Assembly (NCBI GenBank): GCA_903884105.1
Contig: CAISDJ010000073.1
Span: 46,566-110,565 of the forward strand
Direction of reading: 5' to 3'
DNA: 64,000 bases
DNA from: an uncultured Pseudomonadota bacterium
Lineage (GTDB): Bacteria > Pseudomonadota > Gammaproteobacteria > Steroidobacterales > Steroidobacteraceae
The notes below the pieces were generated by a model. That model was given only the letters and a program-made list of their open reading frames with translations. It was not told the DNA's origin and ran no database searches. Each line of letters begins with the position of its first letter. Position 1 is the stretch's first letter. Shown in pieces: positions 1 through 8,245 of the stretch. The translations under genes were made by a program, and so were the position numbers.

Positions 1-341
1 ACTCGATAGTCGTGGCTCGCGGAACAGAGATAGGAGTACTGGCTCACCGTCGCATGGGGCCCGAGCGTCACCGGCCCAACGGAATAGCAGTCGACATCGT
101 CCGCGATGCAGCTGTGCTCACCCATCGTCAGGTTCCATGGAGCCCAGATCCTTGCGCGCGGATAGGGGTGCGCACCCGCGCCGATCCGCGCCCCGAATGC
201 CTTGAGCAGGCCGCGTCGCCATGCATGCAACGGCGTGGGTGACGGTCGATAGAGCAGCTTCGAGACGATGCACCACAGTGCGCGCCGTACCCGATTGCCC
301 GTTCCAACCTCAACCTGCGCGAGCGCAAAGGACCGGGTCAT
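1..341 (-). CDS. WcaF-like hexapeptide-repeat acetyltransferase (N-terminal part, cut by window edge)
   Basis: The visible 113 codons start at an ATG preceded by GGAGGG about 7 bases upstream and run off the left edge. The protein begins MTRSFALAQVEVGTGNRV and continues with a segment around RIWAPWNLTMGEHSCIADDV, then VTLGPHATVSQYSYLCSASHDY. This matches the WcaF/left-handed beta-helix acetyltransferases of exopolysaccharide clusters, which acetylate sugar residues in the cytoplasm. The catalytic region and most hexapeptide repeats lie outside the window. It starts 14 bases after the ATPase gene and is probably the last visible gene of the exopolysaccharide operon. Family assignment is by recognition of the N-terminal pattern only. 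Confidence 0.72.
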   Translation of the reverse strand, partial: MTRSFALAQVEVGTGNRVRRALWCIVSKLLYRPSPTPLHAWRRGLLKAFGARIGAGAHPYPRARIWAPWNLTMGEHSCIADDVDCYSVGPVTLGPHATVSQYSYLCSASHDYR

Positions 342-355
342 GGCGCGACCCTCCG

Positions 356-1234
356 TCACAAGGTCGCGAACGGAGCACTCTCCTGCGCGACAGCCGTCGC
401 AGGGGCGTTCGCTGGAGCCACCGTCCACAGTCCGCCGCGCTGCCGATCCGCAATCACCTGGTTCATGAGCGGCGCTTCGACGCAGGGCAATTGTTCCGCA
501 AAGGCATACACCAGCGCGGTATCGCACAGTTGGTTGATCAGGCGCGGCACGCCGCCCGCAGCAGCATGGGCTGCATGGATGGCGTCACCGCGAATCAGGT
601 CGGCGTTGCCTCCTGCGACCTGCAAACGATGCCGGACATAGTGGTAGGCCTCGATCAGGCTGAGCACGGGCAGGTGATAGTCGACGCTGATCCGCTGCGC
701 GAACTGCCGCAATGCGGGCTGCTTCAGCGTCTCGCGCAGCTCCGGCTGTCCCACCAGGAACGTCTGCAACACCAGATGCTTGTCGGCGTTGATGTTGGAC
801 AGCACGCGCAACTCTTCCAGCATCGCCAGGTCGAGATTCTGCGCCTCGTCGACAATGAGCGTTACGCGGCGGCCCCGCCCGTACTGGCTGACCAGGAACT
901 CGACAAAGGTTTCATAGAGGGCCGCATCGTCCTTGCCTTTGTGCTCCAGGCCAAACGCCACGCACACCCATTGCAGCAATTTGCCGAAGCTGCGGTTCGT
1001 GTTGGTGATCAGCCCGACCACGGCGGACTTGTCGAGCTGGTTCAGCCAGTGCCGGATCAGCGTCGTCTTGCCGGATCCCACTTCGCCCGTCACCAGGCTG
1101 AAGCCGGCGTGGTTGGCGAGGCCGTATTCAAGCAGCGTGAGCGCCATCAGCTGGCTGCGAGTCGGGTACAGGAACGCGGGATCCGGCGTCAGCGAAAACG
1201 GCTTCTCGCGCAGCCCATAGAAGGATTCGTACAT
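356..1234 (-). CDS. XrtA-associated AAA ATPase (ExeA/GspA-like)
   Basis: The product is 292 residues and starts MYESFYGLREKPFSLTPDP, the usual opening of ExeA-type ATPases of PEP-CTERM/XrtA exopolysaccharide loci. A Walker A motif GEVGSGKT lies at residues 50-57 and Walker B LIVDEAQN near residue 130. The open frame continues 87 codons further upstream, but that part overlaps the kinase gene and is low-complexity Arg/Ser, so I chose the ATG at 1234. Family members are thought to energise assembly or secretion at the inner membrane. Its place 16 bases after the tyrosine autokinase supports a role in the same polysaccharide system. Confidence 0.88.
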   Translation of the reverse strand: MYESFYGLREKPFSLTPDPAFLYPTRSQLMALTLLEYGLANHAGFSLVTGEVGSGKTTLIRHWLNQLDKSAVVGLITNTNRSFGKLLQWVCVAFGLEHKGKDDAALYETFVEFLVSQYGRGRRVTLIVDEAQNLDLAMLEELRVLSNINADKHLVLQTFLVGQPELRETLKQPALRQFAQRISVDYHLPVLSLIEAYHYVRHRLQVAGGNADLIRGDAIHAAHAAAGGVPRLINQLCDTALVYAFAEQLPCVEAPLMNQVIADRQRGGLWTVAPANAPATAVAQESAPFATL

Positions 1235-1250
1235 GGTGTGCTGTTGCGGG

Positions 1251-2060
1251 CTAGTAGTAGCTGCCCGGAACCTCCCGCGAACCGTTGAGCAGCGTCCCCA
1301 CGACGGGCGTCTGCCCGAGCAGCTGCAACGTCCGCGTGACGTCCTCTCGACGCGTCCGCCCTTCGGTGATGACCACGAGGGCCGCTTCGACATGCCGCGA
1401 GAAGGCGAGTGCATCGTCCGCTTCCAGCACCGGAGGCAAATCGAACAGCACGATGCGATTCGCGTACCGGCTCCTGATCTCCCTGACCAGTTCACCGGTC
1501 CGCGCTGACCCGAGCAGCTCGGATGAATGCGCCACGGGAGCCCCCGCGGGCAGGAGCGTCAGACGGCCGTAGCCCTCCGGACGCACCAGTCCTTGCTCGA
1601 CCGGCACCTTCTCCTCCAGGCACTGCTCGACACCAACGGCAGGCGTCAGGCCGAAGCGCGCCGCCACCTGCGGGCGGCGCAAGTCGAAATCCACCAGCAG
1701 CGTCGTGCGATTGGGGTCGGCTGCCAGGCTGATCGCGAGGTTGATCGCCGTCAGCGTCTTGCCGTCATGAGCACGGGGACTGACGATGGCAAGCGTCGTG
1801 GCGCCCAGCTGCTCGAGCCTTCTCAGCACCTGGGTACGCAGCATCTTGTAAGGCGCCGCGGCCGCCCCCGACTCATTCGCGTCGAGGATCCGTTCCCGCT
1901 GCAGGTGCGCGCGATCGACTGGCACGACGGGAGTGCGCCATGCGTGCCGCTCCGGTTCGGCCGGGACTGTCACTTCCGCTGAGGAAATGGCGCCAGGCTG
2001 CGCCGCCGGACTCTCCCGCTGGGTGCGCGCGAGTTCAAGGGCCCGTTTGATTCTTTCCAT
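1251..2060 (-). CDS. XrtA-type tyrosine autokinase (BY-kinase, CpsD/CapB-like)
   Basis: This 269-residue cytoplasmic kinase resembles BY-kinases that partner Wzz-type chain-length proteins and control polysaccharide polymerisation. The P-loop is SPRAHDGKT with Lys101; most relatives have G-E where this protein has H-D, so the loop is atypical. Walker A' is LLVDFDLRRP (Asp124 and Asp126), and FDLPPVLEADDAL is the later Walker B-like strand. The tail ends GSYY, giving only two C-terminal tyrosines for autophosphorylation instead of a long Tyr cluster. The gene begins 3 bases after the chain-length gene, so the two are almost certainly co-transcribed and translationally coupled. Confidence 0.87.
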   Translation of the reverse strand: MERIKRALELARTQRESPAAQPGAISSAEVTVPAEPERHAWRTPVVPVDRAHLQRERILDANESGAAAAPYKMLRTQVLRRLEQLGATTLAIVSPRAHDGKTLTAINLAISLAADPNRTTLLVDFDLRRPQVAARFGLTPAVGVEQCLEEKVPVEQGLVRPEGYGRLTLLPAGAPVAHSSELLGSARTGELVREIRSRYANRIVLFDLPPVLEADDALAFSRHVEAALVVITEGRTRREDVTRTLQLLGQTPVVGTLLNGSREVPGSYY

Positions 2061-2063
2061 ATC

Positions 2064-3809
2064 TCAACCCCCGAGCTTGCGCAGCGCGACGTGCCAGATC
2101 ACGTCCAGCGGGCGATAGAGAAAATGAGCGGCGGTCACCGCCACTACCACACTGCCGGCGACCCCAGCCAATGTGTAGTGACGCTGTCGGCGCACCCGGG
2201 CGCGGTCCTCGTCGGTCATGATCCACGGCACGATAGCGAGGGGAGCCACTGACAACAGTTGTTCAAGGTCACGCGGGCCGCGCACCGAGGTATCCATCAC
2301 CTCCAGCAGCAGCATCAGCGCGAACGCCACCACTGCGGCAAATACGATGCCGAGCGCAACGATGGCGATGCGGTTGGGACTGACGGGCTCCTGCGCAGGA
2401 ATCGGCGGTTCGATGAGCGTGAAGCGCTCGCCCTTGCTCTCGCTCTCGAGGTTCTGCGCCAGCTGCGCTTCCATCTGCTTCTGGCGCACCTCGCGGTACT
2501 TCATCTGCGAACTCTCGAGTTCGCGTGCGAGGCCGCTGTACTCACGCTCGATCTCGGGGGACTCGGAAAGCCGCTTCTCGAACTCGGTGAGGCGGACCGC
2601 AAGAACCGCCCGATGCTGCTGCAGGGAAGTACGCTCATTCGCCGAGGCCTCCCGCTGCGCACGCACCTGGATGTAGGCAGGGTTATCCGCATTGGCGGTG
2701 ACGGCCGCCGCTGTCGCGGGAGCCACGCGCATGGCCGCCTCGACCGACGACACGAGCCGCTCGAGGCGAGTGATATCCGGGTGACCGGCACCGTATCGCT
2801 GCCGTGCTGCCGTGAGCTGCGAGCGCGCGGCCGCCAGTTGCCGCGCCAGATCGTTGGCGGAATCCTGCGTCCCGACCTCCTTCTCCAGGCCATCGAGCTC
2901 GCGCTTGAGCCGGATGACATCGGGATGGTCGGGCGCATACAGCGATGTTGCGCGCAGATAGTCGGAGCGCACGGTCTTCAGCCGGTCGGACGGCGACATG
3001 ACACGCTCGCCGGTGGACGTATAGATCTGAGCGGCCGGCTGCAGCTGCGCCAGCTGTGCATCGAGATACACGACCTGCTGGTCGAGCGAGCGGATGCGCG
3101 TGTCGACCTCCCGTGCCTCTTCCTCGACCCGGCCCATCATCTGCACATTGAGCGCGTTGAGGTCCGGAAGGCTGTCGGCGTTCTGTTCCTTGAAGGACGC
3201 AATGCGCATCTCGAGTTCCGCCACCGTGCGGCTCAGCCGATTGGATTCCACGGTGAGGAAGTTGGCCGTATCGGCAGTCAATTGCTTGCGGCTCTCGATG
3301 TTCTCGTTGAGGTAGAGCGTCGTGAGCTCGTTGGCGACGCGGGCGGCCGTTTCCGATGAGCGGTTGTCGTAGCTCACCGCGAAGGCGATGGTGGCGCGGG
3401 TCGGGCGGCCGATCCGCGGATCGACCACATCAGCGCTGATCATGTTGAACTGTACGTCGGCGCGCATGCGGGCCATGACCGCTTCGCGCGGCTGCTTCCT
3501 GCGCTCGCTGGCGTAGAGGTCGTACTTCTCCATGATCTTGAGCAGGTTGGCTGTGGTCATCACGCGCTGGTTGATGACCTGGATACGCTGGTCGGCGTAA
3601 CTCGAGATCGTCGACCTGACGAGGTCCGTCGGCACTTCTTGTTGCTCGATGAGAATCGTGGCCGTAGAGCGATAGGTGGCCGGCCACAGCAAGGCAGCAG
3701 CAAGGGCGATCGCCAGAACGGCACCGGCACCGATCAGCATGGGCACGCGGCGGCGACGAATGGCGCCAAGCTGCTCGGTCAGGGAGTCCCCCAGTGTCTT
3801 CGTACTCAT
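2064..3809 (-). CDS. XrtA-type polysaccharide chain-length determinant (Wzz/GNVR)
   Basis: The 581-residue inner-membrane protein has an N-terminal transmembrane helix at about 23-42 (VPMLIGAGAVLAIALAAALL), then a Wzz-like strand YRSTATILIEQQEVP. A long periplasmic coiled-coil region follows, then a GNVR-type segment and membrane helices near 478-500 (IAIVALGIVFAAVVAFALML) and close to the C terminus. This layout matches co-polymerases that set chain length and contact the tyrosine autokinase encoded next. The start overlaps the stop of the outer-membrane barrel gene by 4 bases, showing tight translational coupling. The length is normal for XrtA-cluster members. Confidence 0.88.
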   Translation of the reverse strand: MSTKTLGDSLTEQLGAIRRRRVPMLIGAGAVLAIALAAALLWPATYRSTATILIEQQEVPTDLVRSTISSYADQRIQVINQRVMTTANLLKIMEKYDLYASERRKQPREAVMARMRADVQFNMISADVVDPRIGRPTRATIAFAVSYDNRSSETAARVANELTTLYLNENIESRKQLTADTANFLTVESNRLSRTVAELEMRIASFKEQNADSLPDLNALNVQMMGRVEEEAREVDTRIRSLDQQVVYLDAQLAQLQPAAQIYTSTGERVMSPSDRLKTVRSDYLRATSLYAPDHPDVIRLKRELDGLEKEVGTQDSANDLARQLAAARSQLTAARQRYGAGHPDITRLERLVSSVEAAMRVAPATAAAVTANADNPAYIQVRAQREASANERTSLQQHRAVLAVRLTEFEKRLSESPEIEREYSGLARELESSQMKYREVRQKQMEAQLAQNLESESKGERFTLIEPPIPAQEPVSPNRIAIVALGIVFAAVVAFALMLLLEVMDTSVRGPRDLEQLLSVAPLAIVPWIMTDEDRARVRRQRHYTLAGVAGSVVVAVTAAHFLYRPLDVIWHVALRKLGG

Positions 3810-4984
3810 CGCGTCACCGTCCGTCCGTTCCAGGAGAGGCTGAACGACATGCGGTAGCTGTCCGCGGAAGACCGTGAAGCCTCGCCTGCTGTCACGACGT
3901 CTTGGGTCCTTCCGCCGAGGGACAGCACGGCTGTCCAGGTCTGCGTGATGCGCCAGCTCAACCAGCCGTCAACCTCATAAAACCGCACCTGCTGCCCGGT
4001 AGCCGCTGACAGGTTGAAGATATCTGCATTGCGCAGGTACCGGCCGGTCATTCCAGTTGCAACCCGCTCGCTCAACTCTCGCGACGCACTGAGCTCGAAT
4101 GCATTGGCCTCGGTCAGCAAACCGCGCCCTGTCGGGTTCAGCTTGTGCGACACGCCGGCCTTGAGCTGCACGGTCTCGCCCCGTCGCGAAACGTCGGCAG
4201 AGAAGAGATAGCCTCGATCCTGTTCGTAGCCCGAATCAGCCCACGAGGGTCCCACAGACAACGACGATCTCCAGCGCGGGCCCAGTTCGTAGTCGAACCC
4301 GAGCGTGAGGTCCGCATCCTTCGAGTCGCGGACTCGGGCTGGCGTCGTCAGCACCCCGGCCCTCGCGCCCAGCCGCACCACGCCGCGCTCCGAGAACTGC
4401 GTCTCGCTGTAAACCGTGGCCGCGCCGTACGAGTAGTCGACGAGGCCGCTGGCAGCTGCATCGACATAGCGGGAGTCCTGCCATTGCGCGTTGACGCCGG
4501 CGGCCCCGCTTTCACTCAGTTGCCAGCGCGGTCCGGCGTTGATCGAAATGAATTCCCGGCGGCGGTTGCTTGCGACGATGCCGGTGGTGCCGAGTTCGCT
4601 GATCTGCGTTGAGTCGCGCGACAGCTGGGCGGCCCCCGCCCACAGCGTGCGTTCAGACTTCCACGACGAGCTGATGCCGAGATACTGGTCATTGCTGTCC
4701 AGGCTGTCATCGCCCTGGTATTGCGAGAAGGTGGCGCGCGGCGACAAGGAGAGCGTGGCGCGTTCGGTCGACAGGCTGGCAAGCGCCGCCGCTTCGGCAA
4801 CGTTCACATAGACGTCCTTGCCGCCTGCAGGGAGCAGTCGCGGATTAGTCGTATACCCGGGTGACAGCCGGGAGCTCGGGCTGAAGCGCCATTCGGCCGC
4901 GCCGGCCGTACCCGCAATACACAGCCCCGCAGCCATTCCGCACACCACACGCTGCCACTGCGCCGGGAACAACCGCAGGTTCAC
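3806..4984 (-). CDS. PEP-CTERM/XrtA-associated outer-membrane beta-barrel protein
   Basis: The 392-residue product has a signal peptide (VVCGMAAGLCIAGTAGAA) followed by alternating hydrophobic strands typical of an outer-membrane barrel, for example VVRLGARAGVLTTPARV and SYRMSFSLSWNG near the end. Family members in XrtA exopolysaccharide operons are thought to form or assist the outer-membrane export route. It overlaps its neighbours by 4 bases on both sides (the export protein upstream, the chain-length protein downstream). No catalytic motif is visible. Barrel identity is inferred from strand pattern, signal peptide and operon position. Confidence 0.8.
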   Translation of the reverse strand: MNLRLFPAQWQRVVCGMAAGLCIAGTAGAAEWRFSPSSRLSPGYTTNPRLLPAGGKDVYVNVAEAAALASLSTERATLSLSPRATFSQYQGDDSLDSNDQYLGISSSWKSERTLWAGAAQLSRDSTQISELGTTGIVASNRRREFISINAGPRWQLSESGAAGVNAQWQDSRYVDAAASGLVDYSYGAATVYSETQFSERGVVRLGARAGVLTTPARVRDSKDADLTLGFDYELGPRWRSSLSVGPSWADSGYEQDRGYLFSADVSRRGETVQLKAGVSHKLNPTGRGLLTEANAFELSASRELSERVATGMTGRYLRNADIFNLSAATGQQVRFYEVDGWLSWRITQTWTAVLSLGGRTQDVVTAGEASRSSADSYRMSFSLSWNGRTVTR

Positions 4985-5586
4985 GGCACGACCACCGTGT
5001 CGCCGCTCTTCAGCAGCACGTTCTGCTCAAGCGCCTTGCCGCGCTCGACTTCGGCATAACGGAAAGAGATCGATACCTGCCGGCCGTTCTCGCGACGGAG
5101 GATCTGGATGTCGTTGAGGGATGCGAACGCGGTGGTCCCGCCGGCGAGGCTCAGTGCCTGCATGACATCCACAGGCTTGCTGAACGGGAACTCGCCCGGC
5201 CGGTTGACCTTGCCCAGCACGTAGATCCGGTTGCCTCCGATCTGGCGCACGGTCACCGTCACCACCGGATCAGGAATGAATTTGCGCAGGCGCTCCTCGA
5301 GCGCAAGGCGCAACTCGTCGACGGTATGCCCCGCCGCCATGTGCTCGCCCGCCAGCGGAAAAGTGATACCGCCGTCCGGACGCACGAGCACTTCAGCCTG
5401 CAGGTCCGCTTCACGCCACACGGACACGGTCAACACATCGCCCGGCTGCACGCGATAGGCCTCAGTCTCTGCAGCGTACGCATGCTGGCAAAGGGAGATC
5501 GCCAGTACCGCCACCAGCGCCAGGCTCCACGCCCATACGGTGACTGACAGCCTGTTCAGGGAGCCCGGGTGTGCAATCTCATTCAT
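4981..5586 (-). CDS. Wza/EpsE-like polysaccharide export protein
   Basis: The protein carries a signal peptide (WAWSLALVAVLAISLCQHAYA), then a Poly_export domain starting YRVQPGDVLTVSVWREADLQ and a SLBB segment beginning IYVLGKVNRPGEFPFSKPVD. It belongs to the Wza-like proteins that form the periplasm-to-outer-membrane channel for polysaccharide. I chose the ATG at 5586 (MNEIAHPGSL). A TTG at 5646 would add 20 residues, and neither start has a strong ribosome binding site. No lipobox Cys sits at the cleavage site, unlike classical Wza. This is the first gene of the operon in transcription order. Confidence 0.87.
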   Translation of the reverse strand: MNEIAHPGSLNRLSVTVWAWSLALVAVLAISLCQHAYAAETEAYRVQPGDVLTVSVWREADLQAEVLVRPDGGITFPLAGEHMAAGHTVDELRLALEERLRKFIPDPVVTVTVRQIGGNRIYVLGKVNRPGEFPFSKPVDVMQALSLAGGTTAFASLNDIQILRRENGRQVSISFRYAEVERGKALEQNVLLKSGDTVVVP

Positions 5587-5703
5587 TTGTATGACCGATG
5601 CATTTCGCCATGGACGCAGTGAATCGTTGGCGGTCAGGGCCGCCAAGGAAGGTGCTCGACGTGCTTAGTTAGCCACAGGAATTGTTACAGTCGCTCGCGC
5701 GGT

Positions 5704-6219
5704 TCAGCGCGGCTTTCCCGGGTCATCCGTCTCTTGTGGCGCGCCGCCCTGGCCGGCGTACACATATTTTTCATACAGGTAGTGCCTGAGCGTCCGGGAC
5801 AGGTTGTCGCCGTCCGCTGTTTCGCGCACGGGGGCCGGCGTGCCATTGCGCCCACCGAGGCTGGACAGCCTGAGCTTGGCGTAGGACTGCTGGATGCCAT
5901 TCATGGCAATGAGCTGGATGTCTTCCTGGTCGACGCGAATGTCTTCCTCGGCTCCATCGTTGATGATGCTCTCGAGACGGACCGCGTCGAGATCGAGGTA
6001 ACGGAAGATTTCATTCCCGGACTCGACGAACACCGGCACGAGGCTGCGACCGCGGAGGCTGCTGTCATTCAGGGGCCCGAGTCGTGCCAGCATCGCCTTC
6101 ACTGCCAGCCGGATGACGTCCGAATCCCGCACCCCGAGACGCTTGGCCAGCTTCTTGACGTTGCGGATGTCTCCCGAGCTCATGCGGATCGATACCGCCT
6201 GTTTCCGACTGTCCATCAT
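5704..6219 (-). CDS. Ribbon-helix-helix-type putative DNA-binding protein
   Basis: The 171-residue protein starts MMDSRKQAVSIRMSSGDI and has the strand-helix-helix pattern of MetJ/Arc repressors in its first 50 residues (QAVSIRMS, then NVKKLAKRLGV, then DVIRLAVKAMLARL). The remaining 120 residues are acidic and unidentified, with YLDLDAVRLESIINDG as a possible helical core. A ribosome binding site, GGAAGGG, precedes the start. It lies 118 bases upstream of the export-protein start and on the same strand, so a regulator of the exopolysaccharide genes is a reasonable inference from position. I do not recognise the full-length family. Confidence 0.6.
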   Translation of the reverse strand: MMDSRKQAVSIRMSSGDIRNVKKLAKRLGVRDSDVIRLAVKAMLARLGPLNDSSLRGRSLVPVFVESGNEIFRYLDLDAVRLESIINDGAEEDIRVDQEDIQLIAMNGIQQSYAKLRLSSLGGRNGTPAPVRETADGDNLSRTLRHYLYEKYVYAGQGGAPQETDDPGKPR

Positions 6220-6296
6220 GACCCTTCCCTTGAGCGACTTGGCGCGCTTCTATCCAGGAGATCGCGGCGGCCTGCTCTAGCGTTTTCGCAACAGAA

Positions 6297-7199
6297 TCAG
6301 TGCGCAGGCACCACAGCCGGCTTGCGACGCAGGCCGAACAATCCGAGCAACCCGGAGCCGAACAGCAGCGCGCCTGCGGGCAGAGGCACCGGCGACGCCT
6401 GCACAGGCGAGTACCCGCTGACGGCGATCAGCAAATCCTGGAAATCGCGGTCGCCCCCATTCACCAGATCCTCCCAGGCGAGCAGGTAGCTGCCCTCGGG
6501 AAACACGAAATCGTCGTCCTGGCCGGGCTGGTTGCTGCGAAAGGTGCGCAGGTGATCCGTCCGATCCCCATTCAGCGCGCTATCACTGAAGAACACGTTG
6601 GTGGGGGTTCGCAGGTAGAAGCCGAACACCGAGCTGCCGAAGAGCGCGCTCTCGCTGATGCCGTTCGCTGTGGCGGTGAAGCGGAAGCCCGTGGGGCCTG
6701 CCTGCTGGATGGCCAGCGAGCTGGTCGCCCCCGGTCCCGCGAAGCCATAGAGCAGCGGTAGACGGGCCGCGGGCGACGAGCGGTCGTACACGCCGAAAAT
6801 GCTGTACGGCGCATTGGACCCGCTCTCGAACAGCAGCGTGGACGATGCACCGGGCAGCGCGCTCCACTGCGAATCGCTGCCCTCGGCAAGCGCGTCACGT
6901 GTCGAGTTGAGAACGCCAGGCCCTACCTGCTTGTCGAGCAACCGCTGCAGCGACAGCTCATTCCTGACCGATGCCTCGGCGGTATTCTTGCCACCATCGG
7001 TCACGCCCCGTTCTTCGCGATCGCCGCCGCTGCGAAAATTGCGTGATTTGAAGTCATCGGCGCGGCTCGCCTCGGTGCTTCCGCCCTGCTGCCACCGCCC
7101 GTCCGGCCCCTGTGGAAGCGAAGTCGCCAACGCAGCGCCGGCAACAAGCGCGGCTGTGGCTCCGAGCGCGGCCGCGAGAATCAGTGCATTCGATGCCAT
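6297..7199 (-). CDS. VPLPA-CTERM sorting-domain protein 1
   Basis: This 300-residue exported protein starts MASNALILAAALGATAALV with GGAAGGGG upstream; the open frame extends 45 codons further but without signal-peptide character. The body is unidentified and low in Cys. Residues near the C terminus give VPLPAGALLFGSGLLGLFG followed by LRRK: the VPLPA motif, transmembrane helix and basic cluster of an exosortase-type sorting tail. About eight extra residues follow the basic cluster. The segment DDDFVFPEGSYLLAWEDLV also occurs in similar form in the neighbouring VPLPA protein, so the two are likely paralogues. Surface display after exosortase processing is inferred. Confidence 0.82.
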   Translation of the reverse strand: MASNALILAAALGATAALVAGAALATSLPQGPDGRWQQGGSTEASRADDFKSRNFRSGGDREERGVTDGGKNTAEASVRNELSLQRLLDKQVGPGVLNSTRDALAEGSDSQWSALPGASSTLLFESGSNAPYSIFGVYDRSSPAARLPLLYGFAGPGATSSLAIQQAGPTGFRFTATANGISESALFGSSVFGFYLRTPTNVFFSDSALNGDRTDHLRTFRSNQPGQDDDFVFPEGSYLLAWEDLVNGGDRDFQDLLIAVSGYSPVQASPVPLPAGALLFGSGLLGLFGLRRKPAVVPAH

Positions 7200-7373
7200 T
7201 AGCGACCCCTTCCACGGATGAAACGATCCGTCAAGGGAGATAGTCGCGAATTCACGTGACTGTTTGTTGAAGGTCTTGTGAAACTCCAGCACCGGGAGCG
7301 GAGAGTTCGTCCGAACCTCCGCGCAAGGACCCATTGGGTCAGCTCTTTATCACCTCCGCGCGGGAGGCGTTTG

Positions 7374-7399
7374 CGGCACTGCCCTTGTGGGCAGTGCCG
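7374..7399. other. Perfect 11-bp stem-loop between two VPLPA-CTERM genes
   Basis: CGGCACTGCCC pairs exactly with GGGCAGTGCCG around a TTGT loop. It follows the stop codon of the second VPLPA-CTERM gene at 7415 on the minus strand. There is no T-tract on either strand, so it may be a processing or stability hairpin rather than a complete intrinsic terminator. Confidence 0.45.
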
Positions 7400-7414
7400 A
7401 TTCAACTCATGGCT

Positions 7415-8245
7415 TCAGGCCCTGCGCCGCCGGGCCAGCCCTCCAAATCCGAGCAGCCCCGAGGCCAGCAGCCAAGCGGCCGCAGGCAGGGGAACCGGCG
7501 TGATGTCCTTGACCAGCACAACGAAGTCCTGGAAATCGCCGTCGTAGCCGCTGACAGAACTGCGCAGGTCCTCCCAGGCAAGGATGTACTGGGGCGACGC
7601 AAAGACGTCGCCCTCGAGAATCTCGGGGAGGCCCTGGACTTCGTCGATCCCGTTGTCCTGACCCAGGAACCGGGTGTTCGTGCCACGGTAGGCATACAGA
7701 TGATCGGGTTGCGGCCCCGGATCGATGGCACCGGCCGGGCCCGGCGGGTTGGCCGCATTGGCTGCCGTGTTGCTGTAGAACGTCGTGCCCGTCGTCGGCA
7801 CGAACAGGTAGAAGCCAAAGAGGGCGCTCGTGAAATTGCCCTGCGTCGATCCGTTGACCCGCACGTCATATCCACCCGCGGACCCCGCGACGAACTCGAT
7901 GGTCGCGGTGCTGCCTGCTGCGGCGCTGCCCTCGAAGATCCGCACCGAGCTGCCCGATACCGGATCGTACAGCCCGAACTGGTTGGTATTGGCAAAGCCG
8001 GCCAGCTCAAGCACGACCGTGGAGCTGGCGACACCCCCGGTTGTCCAGTAGCTGTCGGCCCCATCCGCCAGACGGTTGCCGACGGGTAATACACCGGCAC
8101 CCAGCCAGGTATCGAAGCATTGCTGCAATGAACTTTCCGGCGGCCCCATGCTGCACGCAGCATTCGCTTCGCCCCCGATGCCGAGACCGAGCAGCGCGGC
8201 AACTGCGGCGAATAAAGGCACTCGAGAGCCCGGCAGGACGGTCAT
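7415..8245 (-). CDS. VPLPA-CTERM sorting-domain protein 2
   Basis: The 276-residue protein starts at the ATG at 8245, with AAGGGA a good distance upstream; a GTG two codons earlier is the alternative. A signal peptide (VPLFAAVAALLGLGIGGEANA) is followed by an unidentified body. The C-terminal tail is VPLPAAAWLLASGLLGFGG then LARRRRA, the VPLPA motif, membrane helix and arginine cluster recognised by exosortases. QYILAWEDLRSSVSGYDGDF matches the same place in the preceding VPLPA protein, again suggesting paralogy. It is predicted to be anchored, then processed and released or attached at the cell surface. Confidence 0.84.
   Translation of the reverse strand: MTVLPGSRVPLFAAVAALLGLGIGGEANAACSMGPPESSLQQCFDTWLGAGVLPVGNRLADGADSYWTTGGVASSTVVLELAGFANTNQFGLYDPVSGSSVRIFEGSAAAGSTATIEFVAGSAGGYDVRVNGSTQGNFTSALFGFYLFVPTTGTTFYSNTAANAANPPGPAGAIDPGPQPDHLYAYRGTNTRFLGQDNGIDEVQGLPEILEGDVFASPQYILAWEDLRSSVSGYDGDFQDFVVLVKDITPVPLPAAAWLLASGLLGFGGLARRRRA

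Noticed and set aside
1235..1495. Longer ATPase start at 1495
   Set aside because: The additional 87 codons overlap the kinase gene and encode low-complexity Arg/Ser/Thr-rich text; family proteins begin at MYESF.
7200..7420. Sigma-54 promoter before the first VPLPA gene, as known for some PEP-CTERM genes
   Set aside because: GGCAC occurs in the hairpin but no correctly spaced TTGC element follows. No other -24/-12 match was seen upstream of the VPLPA genes.
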